A stretch of DNA of 64,000 nucleotides from Salinactinospora qingdaonensis (GTDB lineage Bacteria; Actinomycetota; Actinomycetes; Streptosporangiales; Streptosporangiaceae). Position 1 is the stretch's first letter. Every line of letters begins with the position of its first letter. The position numbers and the translations under genes were made by a program. Positions 37,825 to 46,419 of this stretch are shown here, piece by piece. Where the stretch lies: positions 1 to 64,000 of the forward strand of contig NZ_BAABDD010000025.1 of the NCBI RefSeq assembly GCF_039539445.1. The letters run 5' to 3'. The notes under the pieces are model-generated. The model had not been told where the DNA came from, made no database searches, and saw only the letters and a list, made by a program, of their open reading frames with translations.

Positions 37825-39062
37825 CAACGGCTGCCTCCCACCACCACGAGTTCGCTCAGTTCGGCGTAACGCCGCTCGCCGATCCCGTCGACGTCGCGTA
37901 ACTGCTCGACCGAGGCGAAGCCGCCGTTGGCCGCGCGAAAGTCAAGGATGCGCCCAGCCAGCACCGGCCCCACGCCCGGCAGTTCGTCGAGCTGATGCAG
38001 CGTCGCCACGTTGAGGTCGAGCGGGCCGCGCCGCCGCCCCTCACGCCCCTGCCGCGGCCCAAGACTGGGGGAGGGGAGCCCCACCAGCACCTGCTCACCG
38101 TCGATGACCGGGCGGGCGAGATTCAGCAGGCCCGTCTCGGCGTCGGGCAGCACGCCGCCGGCCGCCTCGATGGCGTCGGCCACGCGCGCCCCTGCCGGTA
38201 GGGTGACCAGCCCGGGTTCGGCCACTTTCCCACCCACGTGCACCACGACCGAAGTGGCGGTCGCTGTGGTGGAGGGCGCAGGTGACTCTGGGAGGGTCGG
38301 GGCGTCGACGGCAGCCGACACCGAGGCCGAGGGTGACGCATCGGCGCCGCGCACCGGCGCCGCCTGCGGCTCGGCGCGGTCGCGCACCATGAACCAGCAC
38401 GTCAGCGCGACGGCCACAACACAGACCGCCGCCAGAGTGCGCACACCGGCCACCCCCAGGCGCGGGGATTCCACGCGCTCGGGAAAGAAACGGGTGAGTA
38501 GTTCCCGCCGCCCTCGATGAGAGCCCTCGGCTGTGACCTGCGTGTAGCCGGGCGGTGGCGCTTCCATCCCCTCCGCCCTGTCCTGCCGCCCCCGCGCTCC
38601 CTCGCGCCCACTCGTCGGCGTGTTCGCGTCGGGCGCCGGCGGTTCCGGCGCCGGCGGCGCCCCTTCGGGCGGGTCCAGCGCATAGGGCGGGGCGGGGATG
38701 GCGGTGGGCTCCCCATCCGGGTACCCGCCACGGTCCCCGGCATGCTCCGCCCGGTGGTTTCCCAGCGCAGTAGTGGCGGGGTTCTCCCCCCGCTGGTGGA
38801 GCTCTGTCGTGGGCGAGGCATCGGCGACCGTGCCGCCGGAAGGAGGAAGCCGGTCGTATCCTTCGTGCCGGCCGGGGGAGCGCTGTGCCGGTACAGAGGG
38901 TGAGGGTGCGACGGCGGTACCGGCTGTGGCCTCGTCGGTCTCGGCAGCGCCGCCCGCGGCGTGCTCTGCTGCTGCCGGCGAGGTGGAAGGGGTGAGGGTT
39001 TGGAGGCGCCGCAGGGCGACACCCGCACTGTCCGTGGAACCGAGTCGGCGCTTCAGTGACAT
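37824..39062 (-). CDS. comEA: ComEA-type DNA-binding protein with long Pro-rich N-terminus
   Basis: ComEA binds double-stranded DNA outside the membrane and hands it to ComEC. The C-terminal helix-hairpin-helix pair is seen in LDLNVATLHQLDELPGVGPV and the following GFASVEQLRDVDGIG; before it is a SLBB domain (VVVHVGGKVAEPGLVTLPA). One transmembrane segment, VAGVRTLAAVCVVAVALTCW, precedes these. The first about 190 residues are cytoplasmic low-complexity Pro/Ala/Glu sequence. ATG 39062 (MSLKRRLG) gives 412 residues; a GTG three codons earlier is also possible. Confidence 0.9.
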   Translation of the reverse strand: MSLKRRLGSTDSAGVALRRLQTLTPSTSPAAAEHAAGGAAETDEATAGTAVAPSPSVPAQRSPGRHEGYDRLPPSGGTVADASPTTELHQRGENPATTALGNHRAEHAGDRGGYPDGEPTAIPAPPYALDPPEGAPPAPEPPAPDANTPTSGREGARGRQDRAEGMEAPPPGYTQVTAEGSHRGRRELLTRFFPERVESPRLGVAGVRTLAAVCVVAVALTCWFMVRDRAEPQAAPVRGADASPSASVSAAVDAPTLPESPAPSTTATATSVVVHVGGKVAEPGLVTLPAGARVADAIEAAGGVLPDAETGLLNLARPVIDGEQVLVGLPSPSLGPRQGREGRRRGPLDLNVATLHQLDELPGVGPVLAGRILDFRAANGGFASVEQLRDVDGIGERRYAELSELVVVGGSR

Positions 39063-39392
39063 GTCGATCACGCTAAGTCGCGAACATGCTCCCCGTCGCC
39101 CCCGATCCTCCCCCTGTGGATAACCCCCTGGTGCGACAGGCATCGTCGCCCGCAGTCCTCTAGGAGCGCATCACAGCCACCAGAGGGCACCGGGGGCTAG
39201 AGGAGGGGAAGCCCCGCGCAGGCGGGGATCGTCCACCGGCTGAGATCTTCGAGATCGCGGTCCACCAATGAGCCCCACCAAAGCACTGAAGGGGTGGGCG
39301 ACTCCGCTCCGAGGTGAGAGGAGATGACGCGGGCGCTGGATGGTTGCGTTCGCTGGCGGCGGTTGGAGCGTTCGCCGACTCGGCCGTAACAC
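39063..39392. other. Gap between comEA and rpsT with a lone CRISPR-repeat-like sequence
   Basis: No gene is seen. At 39207-39234 the sequence CCCCGCGCAGGCGGGGAT followed by CGTCC matches the CRISPR repeat of this window at 22 of 28 aligned bases, including the palindromic centre. No second copy lies 61 bases away on either side. It may be a solitary relic repeat or a coincidental hairpin. Confidence 0.4.
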
Positions 39393-39428
39393 TATGGGGC
39401 CGGCCTCCCAAGGGAGGCCGGCCCCATA
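39393..39428 (-). terminator. Strong terminator of rpsT
   Basis: The arms TATGGGGCCGGCCTCCC (39393-39409) and GGGAGGCCGGCCCCATA (39412-39428) form a perfect 17-bp stem closed by AA, 12 bases beyond the rpsT stop codon. Confidence 0.85.
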
Positions 39429-39440
39429 CAGAACCGCTGT

Positions 39441-39719
39441 CTAGGCTGCGGACTTCTGTTGCAGCTTGTCCAGACGCTTGGCGATCGCGCTCTTGCGGTT
39501 CGCGGCTTGGTTCTTGTGGATGACGCCCTTGCTCGCGGCCTTGTCGAGCTGGCGCGCGGCGGAACGTTGCAGGATGACGGCCTGCTCGACGTCCCCAGCC
39601 TCTGCGGCTACGCGGAACTTGCGGATAGCCGTCTTCAGCGACGACTTGACCGACTTATTGCGCAGCCGGCGCTGCTCGTTCTGCCGGTTACGCTTTTCCT
39701 GCTGCTTGATGTTCGCCAT
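39441..39719 (-). CDS. rpsT: 30S ribosomal protein S20
   Basis: Small basic 16S rRNA-binding protein of the 30S body. The 92-residue sequence begins ANIKQQEKRNRQNEQRRLRN and contains VIHKNQAANRKSAIAKRL, matching the S20 family along its full length. A GGAG element precedes ATG 39719, and a strong terminator follows. It is transcribed alone, as usual, between comEA and lepA. Confidence 0.97.
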   Translation of the reverse strand: MANIKQQEKRNRQNEQRRLRNKSVKSSLKTAIRKFRVAAEAGDVEQAVILQRSAARQLDKAASKGVIHKNQAANRKSAIAKRLDKLQQKSAA

Positions 39720-40205
39720 GCGAAAACGTGCTCCAGTAACTTCAGGTCGCCGCCGACTGAGGGTGCTCTGACGTAGGCAGCCGAACTACGGCAGCACCAC
39801 TCGCCTGACGACGTAGATGTGTGAGTCCAAAGGGCTCAACTGTGAACGTGGAACGTTCGAGACACGGATTTCCATTATGCATCCGTATGCCGTGTGCTCA
39901 CGCCATTCGCCGGACCGTTCGACACCCACCAGCGCCGTCTAACGAAGATTCGAGAAACCCTGGGCGGCCCGCCTGCGGGCAAGACCTGCGGGCAACAGCC
40001 GTGTCACCGCCGGTTGCGTCTCCAGGGCGCGGGGCGGTGCTGAAACGGCTGGTGGGCATGGCAGTGGAGCCCTGCTCTCCACCCGCGCCCCACCTGGTCC
40101 GACGGCTCTGGCTCGCGCGAATCGGCGCCGAGCTCGCCGGCCGGCGCCGGAGGCGTCGGGTCCGCCGCGGGGATGGCTCCCCGCCGGCGGCGGGCCAGCG
40201 TGGCG
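39720..40205. other. Gap upstream of rpsT
   Basis: No gene is supported; open frames here lack ribosome-binding sites and known families. A GCGGGGA/TCCCCGC stem at 40167-40184 may terminate the leftward gene that ends at 40206. The rpsT promoter must be in 39720-39850 but was not assigned. Confidence 0.4.
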
Positions 40206-41207
40206 TCAGCGTTTCGGCACCAGCCAGTTGTCCCGAAACGCCGCCCACTCCTGGTCATCGGTACCGTCGAGAACGTAGAGGCCCATCCCCATGCGTTCGC
40301 GTCGCTGGCCGCTCTTGGTCAACCCGATGCGGACCGCGCTCGTGGCGGTGGCCACGGTCTCGGCCCTCGAGGTCGGCCCGAGCGACTCGTCGTCGAAGGC
40401 AGGGGCGGCGATACGCACGGTGACGTCCTCAGGCACGCTCTCCAAGGCGAGTTCGGTTTGGCGCACCATGAACCCTCCGTAGAGCTGCTTCACCGGCATG
40501 CCTGTGCCATGGCCCTGGATCACCACCGTGTCGGCCCGCTCGGCCACCCGCGTGAGGTAGCCGGTCGACCAGAACACTTCCTTGCCCGCGAACAGCAGCA
40601 CCGGCATCCGCATGCCGGTGAGCAGTTCCAGAGGGTGGGCTCGCACCGACAGCGTCCGTTCCGGGCCGATCGCCGCCCGTGTGCGCTCCAGCACGTCGGG
40701 CAGTGTCGGGTCGTTGGTGGTGATGGGGGCGATGGCGTAGTGGATTCCGTCGAATCCCGCGTCGACCACTGCGGCTGCGGCAGCCGCGATTGTGGCGCGC
40801 TGCTCTTCGTTGAACTGATCCTCCACCAGCGAGGAGCTCTCGGCGGTATGGCTCATCCACCCCAGCACCCGCGCGTCGGGCAGTTCCGCGCGCAGTCGGC
40901 TGAGGAAGGGCTCGGCCGCGGCGTAGCCGGCCGGGTCTAGCGAGCCATCGGGGGCGATCTCACCGACATGCACGTAGACATCGGTGAAGCCGCCCTCTCG
41001 CAGTCGCCCGAGCACCGTCTCGATCTCCTCGGGGGCGTGTTCGCCGTTGACCCAGCTTCCGCTCAACCACACGCCGTCATGGCCAGTGGAGGCCGCCCAG
41101 GGGGCCTGCTCCCCGGAAAACTGCGCCCCCAACAGCACCGCAGCCCCCACAGCCACCACCAGTACCGCCGCCAGCCCTGCCGCGATCCTTTTGAGCAGCC
41201 ACTTCAC
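40206..41207 (-). CDS. Membrane-anchored protein of unknown function
   Basis: The 333-residue protein has one N-terminal transmembrane segment (AAGLAAVLVVAVGAAVLLGA) and an extracellular remainder. The alternating pattern DVYVHVGEIAPDG, ARVLGWMSH, GFDGIHYAIAPI and LSVRAHPLELL suggests a TIM-barrel, possibly glycosidase-like, domain, but no family was recognised and no catalytic pair can be named. GTG 41207 follows GGGAG with good spacing; the frame is open further to 41336. It diverges from lepA with 122 bases between starts. Confidence 0.6.
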   Translation of the reverse strand: MKWLLKRIAAGLAAVLVVAVGAAVLLGAQFSGEQAPWAASTGHDGVWLSGSWVNGEHAPEEIETVLGRLREGGFTDVYVHVGEIAPDGSLDPAGYAAAEPFLSRLRAELPDARVLGWMSHTAESSSLVEDQFNEEQRATIAAAAAAVVDAGFDGIHYAIAPITTNDPTLPDVLERTRAAIGPERTLSVRAHPLELLTGMRMPVLLFAGKEVFWSTGYLTRVAERADTVVIQGHGTGMPVKQLYGGFMVRQTELALESVPEDVTVRIAAPAFDDESLGPTSRAETVATATSAVRIGLTKSGQRRERMGMGLYVLDGTDDQEWAAFRDNWLVPKR

Positions 41208-41329
41208 CCTGGTCTCCCGCTCCACTCCGCCGGTCGCATAGCCTGATACCTGCCGCCTGTCCCATTCTCCCGTCCGGGAGCGATGGGACGACGCACAGAC
41301 GTACCCCACGAGAACGTGAACGGACCACG

Positions 41330-43174
41330 GTGCCACAGCCCAATCGGACCGATCCTGCGCTGATCCGAAACTTCTGCATCATCGCGCACATCGACCATGG
41401 CAAGTCGACCTTGGCCGACCGCATCCTGCAACTGAGCGGAATCATCGAGGACCGCCAGATGCGCGCGCAGTACCTCGACCGCATGGACATCGAGCGTGAG
41501 CGCGGCATCACCATCAAGTCGCAGGCGGTACGGCTGCCCTTCACGGCTCTTGACGACGTCACCTACGTGTTGAACCTCATCGACACCCCCGGGCACGTCG
41601 ACTTCAGCTACGAGGTCTCCCGTTCGCTGGCCGCCTGCGAGGGCGCCATCCTGCTCGTCGACGCGGCCCAGGGCATCGAGGCGCAGACGCTGGCCAATCT
41701 GTATCTGGCGCTGGAGAACGATCTGGCGATCATCCCGGTGCTCAACAAGATCGACCTGCCCGCGGCCCAACCCGACAAGTACGCCGCCGAGTTGGCCGGC
41801 ATCATCGGTTGCGACGACTCTGATGTGCTCAGAGTCAGCGCCAAGACGGGAGAGGGTGTCGAGGAGCTCCTCAACGAGTTGGTGGGGCAGGTGCCGCCCC
41901 CCGAGGGCGAAGCCGACGCCCCGGCACGGGCGATGATCTTCGACTCCGTCTACGACACCTACCGTGGCGTTGTCACCTACATCCGTGTCGTCGACGGTCA
42001 ACTGAGCTCCCGTGAGCGCATCAAGATGATGTCGACTGGCGCCTCCCACGAGATGCTGGAAGTGGGGGTCATCTCGCCTGAGCCCACCAAGGTGGAAGGG
42101 CTCAGCGTGGGCGAGGTGGGCTACATCATCACCGGCGTCAAGGACGTGCGCCAGTCCCGGGTCGGTGACACGATCACCTCCGCTAACAAGGGCGCCACGT
42201 CGATGCTTCCGGGGTACCAAGATCCCAAGCCCATGGTGTTCTCTGGGCTCTACCCCATCGACGGCAGCGACTACCCCGTGCTGCGTGACGCATTGGAGAA
42301 GCTCCAGCTCAACGACGCGGCGTTGGTGTTCGAGCCCGAGACTTCGGCCGCGCTCGGCTTCGGCTTCCGCTGCGGTTTCCTGGGGCTGCTGCATCTGGAG
42401 ATCACCCGTGCCCGGCTGGAGCGCGAGTTCAATCTCGACCTCATCTCCACCGCGCCCAACGTGATCTACCAGGTGTTCATGGAGGACGGCACCGAGCACG
42501 AGGTGACCAACCCTAGCGAATTCCCCGACGGCAAGATCGCCGAGGTTCACGAGCCGGTGGTCAAGGGCACGCTGCTGGCTCCGGCGGAGTTCGTCGGGCC
42601 GATCATGGAGTTGTGTCAGGGGCGCCGTGGGGTCCTCGACGGGATGGACTACCTCTCCGAAGACCGCGTCGAGATGCGCTACACGCTGCCGTTGGCCGAG
42701 ATCGTGTTCGACTTCTTCGACCAGCTCAAGTCCCGCACCAAGGGGTTCGCCTCGCTCGACTACGAGCCTTCCGGCGAACAGGTCGCCAACCTGGTCAAGG
42801 TCGACATCCTGTTGCAGGGCGAGGTGGTCGACGCCTTCTCAGCCATCGTGCACCGCGACAAGGCCTACACCTACGGGGTCGACATGACCAAGAAGCTGCG
42901 TGAACTCATCCCGCGCCAGCAGTACGAGGTGCCTATCCAGGCTGCGGTCGGTTCGCGCATCATCGCCCGGGAGAATATTCGCGCTATCCGTAAGGACGTG
43001 CTGTCCAAGTGCTATGGCGGCGACATTAGCCGTAAGCGCAAGCTGCTGGAGAAGCAGAAGGAGGGCAAGAAGCGCATGAAGATGGTGGGCCGGGTCGAGG
43101 TGCCCCAAGAGGCGTTCATTTCGGCGCTGTCCACCGACTCCGGCGACAGCAGCGACAGCGACAAGCGCAAGTAG
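41330..43174 (+). CDS. lepA: Elongation factor 4 (LepA)
   Basis: Ribosome-associated translational GTPase. G1 is AHIDHGKSTLADRIL, G2 region ERERGITIKSQ, G3 DTPGHVDFSYEV, G4 LNKIDLPAA, G5 VSAKTGEG. LepA-specific C-terminal sequence includes YGGDISRKRKLLEKQKEGKK and KMVGRVEVPQEAFI. Start GTG 41330, 614 residues, normal for actinomycetes. The rpsT-lepA-hemW-hrcA order is conserved in Streptomyces, though here sugar-utilisation genes are inserted after lepA. Confidence 0.97.
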   Translation: MPQPNRTDPALIRNFCIIAHIDHGKSTLADRILQLSGIIEDRQMRAQYLDRMDIERERGITIKSQAVRLPFTALDDVTYVLNLIDTPGHVDFSYEVSRSLAACEGAILLVDAAQGIEAQTLANLYLALENDLAIIPVLNKIDLPAAQPDKYAAELAGIIGCDDSDVLRVSAKTGEGVEELLNELVGQVPPPEGEADAPARAMIFDSVYDTYRGVVTYIRVVDGQLSSRERIKMMSTGASHEMLEVGVISPEPTKVEGLSVGEVGYIITGVKDVRQSRVGDTITSANKGATSMLPGYQDPKPMVFSGLYPIDGSDYPVLRDALEKLQLNDAALVFEPETSAALGFGFRCGFLGLLHLEITRARLEREFNLDLISTAPNVIYQVFMEDGTEHEVTNPSEFPDGKIAEVHEPVVKGTLLAPAEFVGPIMELCQGRRGVLDGMDYLSEDRVEMRYTLPLAEIVFDFFDQLKSRTKGFASLDYEPSGEQVANLVKVDILLQGEVVDAFSAIVHRDKAYTYGVDMTKKLRELIPRQQYEVPIQAAVGSRIIARENIRAIRKDVLSKCYGGDISRKRKLLEKQKEGKKRMKMVGRVEVPQEAFISALSTDSGDSSDSDKRK

Positions 43175-43226
43175 CCTCGGCGGCCGAGTCGTGGAGCGGT
43201 GAGGGTGGCCCGTTCTCCGCGCCGCC

Positions 43227-43249
43227 GGGGCGCACCGTAGCTGCGCCCC
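43227..43249 (+). terminator. Terminator of lepA
   Basis: GGGGCGCA (43227-43234) pairs with TGCGCCCC (43242-43249), extended by CC/GG with one bulge, 52 bases after the lepA stop. Confidence 0.55.
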
Positions 43250-43345
43250 CGGGCGTGTCCGGTTATGGCCCTAGGGTGACGCAGTGCGCGACGCCGCCGT
43301 AACTTAGGTGGCCCCGAGACGAGTTCGCTACCTGGACCGGTTGTG

Positions 43346-43398
43346 GAGAAATAGCGCTATAAGTCAAGAAAAATATTTCTTTTTCTGCAACTTTTTTC
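43346..43398. other. AT-rich island with two palindromes
   Basis: In a 411-base gap without genes (43175-43585) about 50 bases are strikingly AT-rich. They hold the perfect palindrome ATAGCGCTAT (43351-43360), the inverted repeat AAGAAA-AATA-TTTCTT (43366-43381) and two T-runs. It lies between the 3' ends of convergent lepA and the alpha-glucosidase gene. The hairpin plus T-runs could be a real intrinsic terminator on the plus strand, unusual in this genome. Confidence 0.5.
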
Positions 43399-43537
43399 TG
43401 AGACGGCGGTGTCGGGTGGTGCCCGCCAAAGCCCGAGCGGTCATGACCTTTAGCGCCCTGCTGACCAGCTCCTGGCGCTGTCCTCATGCTGGGCGGCGGC
43501 CCGGACGCCGCTACGGGCATCCGAGCCGCCAAAGCGA

Positions 43538-43588
43538 TGACGCCCCGCGGGCGTGGCCCTCGATCGTGAGGCAGGCCGCGGGGCGTCA
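43538..43588 (-). terminator. Hairpin overlapping the alpha-glucosidase stop codon
   Basis: TGACGCCCCGCGG (43538-43550) and CCGCGGGGCGTCA (43576-43588) form a perfect 13-bp stem around a 25-base loop. The right arm contains the stop codon of the leftward gene, so it is probably its terminator. Confidence 0.65.
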
Positions 43589-45220
43589 GCCGCGTAGCCA
43601 CACCGCAGTGTCCGGCGGCAGTACGACCGTGTCGCCGTGCTGCTCCACCGGCGCGCTCGACAGCACCACATCGCCCGTCAGCGCCAGCTCCACGGCTTGT
43701 TCGCCGAGGTTGACCGCGCAAACCACATCAGGGTCGCGCCGAAACGCCAACACGTGCTCAGGAGCCTCCAGCCAGGTCATCTCGCCGTCGCCCAGACCGG
43801 TCAGCTCCCTACGCAGCCGCAGCGCCGCCATGTACATGCGCAGGGTGGAATCGGGCTCCTCCTGCTGGGCCTTTCGAGTGAGCGAGCGCCATTCCCCGGG
43901 CACCGGCAGCCAGGGTTGCGCACCGTCGGGGCTGAAGCCGAAGGGCGGCTCCGTGCCCTCCCACGGCAGCGGCACCCGGCAGCCGTCCCTACCGCGCTCG
44001 ACGCCGCCCGAACGCTGCCACGTGGGGTCCTGTAGCACCTCGTCGGGCAGGTCGGTGACCTCGGGCAGTCCCAGTTCCTCTCCCTGGTACAGGTAGGCCG
44101 AGCCGGGCAGGGCCAGCATGAGCAGCGTGGCCGCGCGGGAGCGGCGCGCCCCCGTGGCGCCTCCACCGAACCGGGTGGGATGGCGGGTCACGTCGTGGTT
44201 GGACAGCACCCAGGTGGTGGGTGCACCCACGTCGGAGTTGGCACTGAGGGAGTCGTCGATGACGCTGCGCAGCTTCTCCGCTTGCCACGGTGCGGTCAGG
44301 TACTCGAAGTTGAACGCTTGGTGCAGCTCGTCGGGGCGCAGATAGCGGGCCACCCGCCGCGCATCCTCGACCCACGCCTCCGCGACCATCGCCCGCTGGC
44401 CGGGGTAGGAGTCGCAGATGGCGCGCCAGCGGCGGTAGATCTCGTGGACGCCGTCCTGGTCGAAGTAGGGCAGCGAAGTGTTGCCGTCGAGTAGACCGGC
44501 CGCCTGTCCCTCGGCGATGTCGGGCAGGTCGGGGTCTTTGATCATGCCGTGCGCGACGTCGATGCGGAACCCGTCCACCCCTCGGTCGAGCCAGAACCGC
44601 AGGACGTCGTCGAACTCGTCGCGGACCTCGGGGTTGTTCCAATTGAGGTCGGGCTGTTCGGCGTCGAACAGGTGAAGGTACCACTCTTCCGGCGTGCCGT
44701 CGGGGCGCTTGAGCCGAGTCCAGGCCGGGCCACCGAAGATCGACTTCCAGTTGTTGGGGGGCTTGTCGCCGTTGGGGCCGCGGCCCGGTCGGAACATGTA
44801 ACGCTGGCGTGCCGGGGCGCCGGGCTCGGCGGCCACGGCTTCCCGGAACCACCGGTGGGCGGCCGACGTGTGGTTGGGGACGATGTCGATGATGACCCGC
44901 AACCCCAGGTCGTGGGCTGTGGCCAGCAGGGCGTCGAAGTCGGCCAAGGTGCCAAAGCGCGGATCGACATCGCGGTAGTCAGCCACGTCGTAGCCGCCAT
45001 CGGCCAACGGGGAGACGTAGAAGGGGGTGAGCCAGACCGCGTCGACCCCCAGCGAGGCGAGTTGGGGCAGTCGCTGCCGGATGCCGGCCAGATCTCCCTC
45101 ACCGTCGCCGTTGGCGTCGGCGAAGCTGCGCACGTACACCTGGTAGATCACAGCGTCGCGCCACCACTGTTGGGCGACCGGTGGGGAGGGCACCGCGCTA
45201 GGGTCGGGGGTGAGTTGCAT
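43586..45220 (-). CDS. Alpha-glucosidase, GH13 family
   Basis: Cytoplasmic enzyme hydrolysing alpha-glucosides such as maltose or isomaltose; no signal peptide. GH13 regions are present: IDIVPNHTS, GFRIDVAHGM (nucleophile Asp), VAEAWVED (acid/base Glu) and VLSNHDVTRH (third acidic residue). ATG 45220 follows GGAGGAAA, giving 544 residues. It diverges from a LacI regulator, with operator-like repeats in between, so expression is probably sugar-induced. No sugar transporter is next to it. Confidence 0.93.
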   Translation of the reverse strand: MQLTPDPSAVPSPPVAQQWWRDAVIYQVYVRSFADANGDGEGDLAGIRQRLPQLASLGVDAVWLTPFYVSPLADGGYDVADYRDVDPRFGTLADFDALLATAHDLGLRVIIDIVPNHTSAAHRWFREAVAAEPGAPARQRYMFRPGRGPNGDKPPNNWKSIFGGPAWTRLKRPDGTPEEWYLHLFDAEQPDLNWNNPEVRDEFDDVLRFWLDRGVDGFRIDVAHGMIKDPDLPDIAEGQAAGLLDGNTSLPYFDQDGVHEIYRRWRAICDSYPGQRAMVAEAWVEDARRVARYLRPDELHQAFNFEYLTAPWQAEKLRSVIDDSLSANSDVGAPTTWVLSNHDVTRHPTRFGGGATGARRSRAATLLMLALPGSAYLYQGEELGLPEVTDLPDEVLQDPTWQRSGGVERGRDGCRVPLPWEGTEPPFGFSPDGAQPWLPVPGEWRSLTRKAQQEEPDSTLRMYMAALRLRRELTGLGDGEMTWLEAPEHVLAFRRDPDVVCAVNLGEQAVELALTGDVVLSSAPVEQHGDTVVLPPDTAVWLRG

Positions 45221-45255
45221 GGAGTTTCCTCCGTGTCGCAAGGACGATGTTAAAG

Positions 45256-45316
45256 GTTGCAATTCCTTGCGTAAGATTATCGATATCTTGCGCGCCGTTG
45301 GCACGGCTTTGCATTA
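45256..45316. promoter_or_regulatory. Operator-like repeats between alpha-glucosidase and LacI genes
   Basis: CTTGCG occurs twice, at 45266-45271 and 45287-45292, exactly 21 bp (two helical turns) apart, with related GTTGCA at 45256 and TTTGCAT near 45309. Between them AAGAT-TATCGAT-ATCTT is an imperfect palindrome. CTTGCA-type direct repeats are the known form of actinomycete maltose-regulator (MalR/Reg1) sites, so the divergent LacI protein is the likely ligand. Confidence 0.65.
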
Positions 45317-45326
45317 GAGTGCTCCC

Positions 45327-46358
45327 ATGGGCCCACGACTGACCGATATCGCCACCCAAGCCGGCGTCAGCGAGGCCACCGTCTCCCGCGTGCTCAACGA
45401 CAGGCCAGGTGTCGGTGCCGAAACCCGCAAAGCCGTGCTCATCGCACTCGACGTACTCGGCTACGAGCGCCCCGCACGCCTACGCCAGCGTTCCGCGGGA
45501 CTGGTCGGCATGGTCGTGCCCGAGTTGGAAAACCCGATATTCCCCATGTTCGCCCAAGCTGCTGAGGGCGCGTTGGCACAGCACGGCTACACCCCTGTGC
45601 TGTGCACCCAGACCCCGGGCGGCATCGTCGAAGACGAATACGTCGAGATGCTGCTGGAGCGCAACGTCTCCGGCGTGATATTTGTCTCGGGTCTCCATGC
45701 CGACACTGCCGCCGACCATGGCCGCTACCGTGCTCTGCTTGAGCGTCGGCTGCCCATCGTCTTGGTCAACGGTTACAGCGAATCCATCTCCGCCGCCTTC
45801 GTCTCCTGCGATGACTACGTTGCCAGCCACCTCGCCGTCAACCATCTGGCGGCCTTGGGCCACACCCGGATCGGTTTCACCAGCGGTCCCTACCGCTACG
45901 TCCCAGTCCAGCGCAAACTGACAGGCTACCGCTCGGCCATGAGCGACAACGGCCTCGTCCATGACGACGAGTTCGTCGAACTCTCGCTGTTCGGCGTGGA
46001 AGGCGGCCACGCCGCCGCTGGCCGACTCCTCGACCGGGGCGTCACCGCCATGGTGTGCGGCTCGGACCTGATGGCGTTGGGCGCGGTGCGCGCCGCCCGC
46101 CAGCGCGGCCTGAGCGTGCCCGGCGACTTCTCCGTGGTCGGCTATGACGATTCTCAACTCGTCGCCTTCACCGACCCGCCCCTGACAACGGTGCGCCAGC
46201 CGATACAGGCCATGGCGCTGGCCGCCGTACGCGCCCTGTGCGACGAAATCGCCGGCCACGCCGCCTCACGCACCGAGTACATGTTCGATCCCGAGCTTGT
46301 GGTGCGCGGCTCGACCAGCTCCGCCCGTTCCAAACTCTCCGAAGCCGCACCCACCTAA
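45327..46358 (+). CDS. LacI family transcriptional regulator
   Basis: The 343-residue protein starts with the LacI helix-turn-helix LTDIATQAGVSEATVSRVLN, the hinge and a periplasmic-binding-like sensor domain (GLVGMVVPELENPIFPMF, HLAALGHTRIGFTSG, VVGYDDSQLVAFTDPPLTTV). It likely represses the divergent alpha-glucosidase gene and itself, releasing DNA on binding a maltose-type sugar. The inducer is inferred from context only. The start ATG lies 106 bases from the alpha-glucosidase start. Confidence 0.93.
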   Translation: MGPRLTDIATQAGVSEATVSRVLNDRPGVGAETRKAVLIALDVLGYERPARLRQRSAGLVGMVVPELENPIFPMFAQAAEGALAQHGYTPVLCTQTPGGIVEDEYVEMLLERNVSGVIFVSGLHADTAADHGRYRALLERRLPIVLVNGYSESISAAFVSCDDYVASHLAVNHLAALGHTRIGFTSGPYRYVPVQRKLTGYRSAMSDNGLVHDDEFVELSLFGVEGGHAAAGRLLDRGVTAMVCGSDLMALGAVRAARQRGLSVPGDFSVVGYDDSQLVAFTDPPLTTVRQPIQAMALAAVRALCDEIAGHAASRTEYMFDPELVVRGSTSSARSKLSEAAPT

Positions 46359-46419
46359 GCCGGCCGCGAGCCCCGAAACACCTTCGCTTTCCAGCGGCCA
46401 CCGCATTACCGTACGGCTC

